From: Myxococcota bacterium
Lineage (GTDB): Bacteria > Myxococcota_A > UBA9160 > PR03
Direction of reading: 5' to 3'
Assembly: GCA_030066475.1 (NCBI GenBank)
Contig: JASJBO010000112.1
Coordinates: 1-13,753, forward strand
Length of the DNA stretch: 13,753 bases
Shown here: in pieces, positions 13,638 to 13,753 of the stretch
Position numbering within the stretch: the first letter of the stretch is position 1
Layout: each line of letters begins with the position of its first letter
Program-made: the position numbers and the translations under genes
Notes under the pieces: generated by a model
Told to the model about the DNA's origin: nothing
Databases searched by the model: none
Seen by the model: only the letters and a program-made list of their open reading frames with translations

Positions 13638-13753
13638 CAGCCCGTTGAAGAACCCGGACCGAGCCTGGCGCGCGAATTCGGCCCGAGATCAAGGCGCGAA
13701 ACCGCAGCCATAGCCGTCGCTACGGCGAGGTTTCGCAACGCAGAGCTCGGGCC
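13638..13753. repeat. Long imperfect inverted repeat (MITE/REP-like), probably cut by the window edge
   Basis: Three nested stems: GGCCCGAG (13680-13687) with CTCGGGCC (13746-13753), GCGAAACC (13696-13703) with GGTTTCGC (13729-13736), and inner GCCGT/ACGGC with loop CGCT (about 13713-13726). The outer and middle stems are separated by unpaired 8-9 nt. Upstream, CAGCCCGTTGAAGAACCC (13638-13655) looks like the outer end of such an element, whose partner would lie beyond the window. It follows the SDR stop by two bases. No coding sequence is seen. Confidence 0.6.

Overview
The window is GC-rich bacterial DNA with dense genes, short intergenic gaps and codons that mostly end in G or C. Two secreted proteins end in VPEP-type (PEP-CTERM) sorting tails, and the CYP51 is fused to a ferredoxin. 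Together these suggest an uncultured Myxococcota / deltaproteobacterial-type (or Binatota-like) genome. That placement is inference from gene content. No rRNA, tRNA, CRISPR array, transposase or phage gene was seen.

Layout. (1) 1-5218, minus strand: a TetR regulator (4586-5218), a 281-bp spacer with two copies of an imperfect GC-rich repeat, then a tightly packed four-gene operon read right to left: two-domain VOC protein, 3beta-HSD-like NAD(P)-dependent epimerase/dehydrogenase (4-nt ATGA overlap), KDSR-like SDR (16-nt gap) and a thiamine-pyrophosphate enzyme (22-nt gap). The TPP enzyme runs off the left edge. (2) 5219-5328: a divergent control region with an AT-rich inverted repeat, probably the TetR operator. 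(3) 5329-8830, plus strand: CYP51 sterol 14alpha-demethylase fused to a [3Fe-4S]-type ferredoxin, a SnoaL/NTF2-like protein, and a 426-aa protein of unknown function with a Cys/His-rich centre. These genes are separated by 5 nt and then by a GTGA overlap. (4) 8834-11660: two divergent exported proteins with VPEP tails, one with a jelly-roll-like region and the other a CSLREA/beta-helix/choice-of-anchor-Q-like protein. (5) 11680-13637: a lipoprotein (minus) divergent from a TetR (WHG-type) plus DltE-like SDR operon, around an almost perfect palindrome that holds both -35 boxes. (6) 13638-13753: a long imperfect inverted repeat reaching the window edge.

The most interesting unit is the TetR-centred divergent locus at 1-8830. 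A self-contained CYP51-ferredoxin should need only a reductase to remove a sterol 14alpha-methyl group. The opposite arm encodes two NAD(P)-dependent oxidoreductases of types that act on sterols or long-chain ketones, plus a VOC protein and a TPP enzyme. A sterol or steroid-like tailoring or catabolic pathway is a reasonable hypothesis. No oxidosqualene cyclase or squalene epoxidase is present here, so the true substrate cannot be read from the window.
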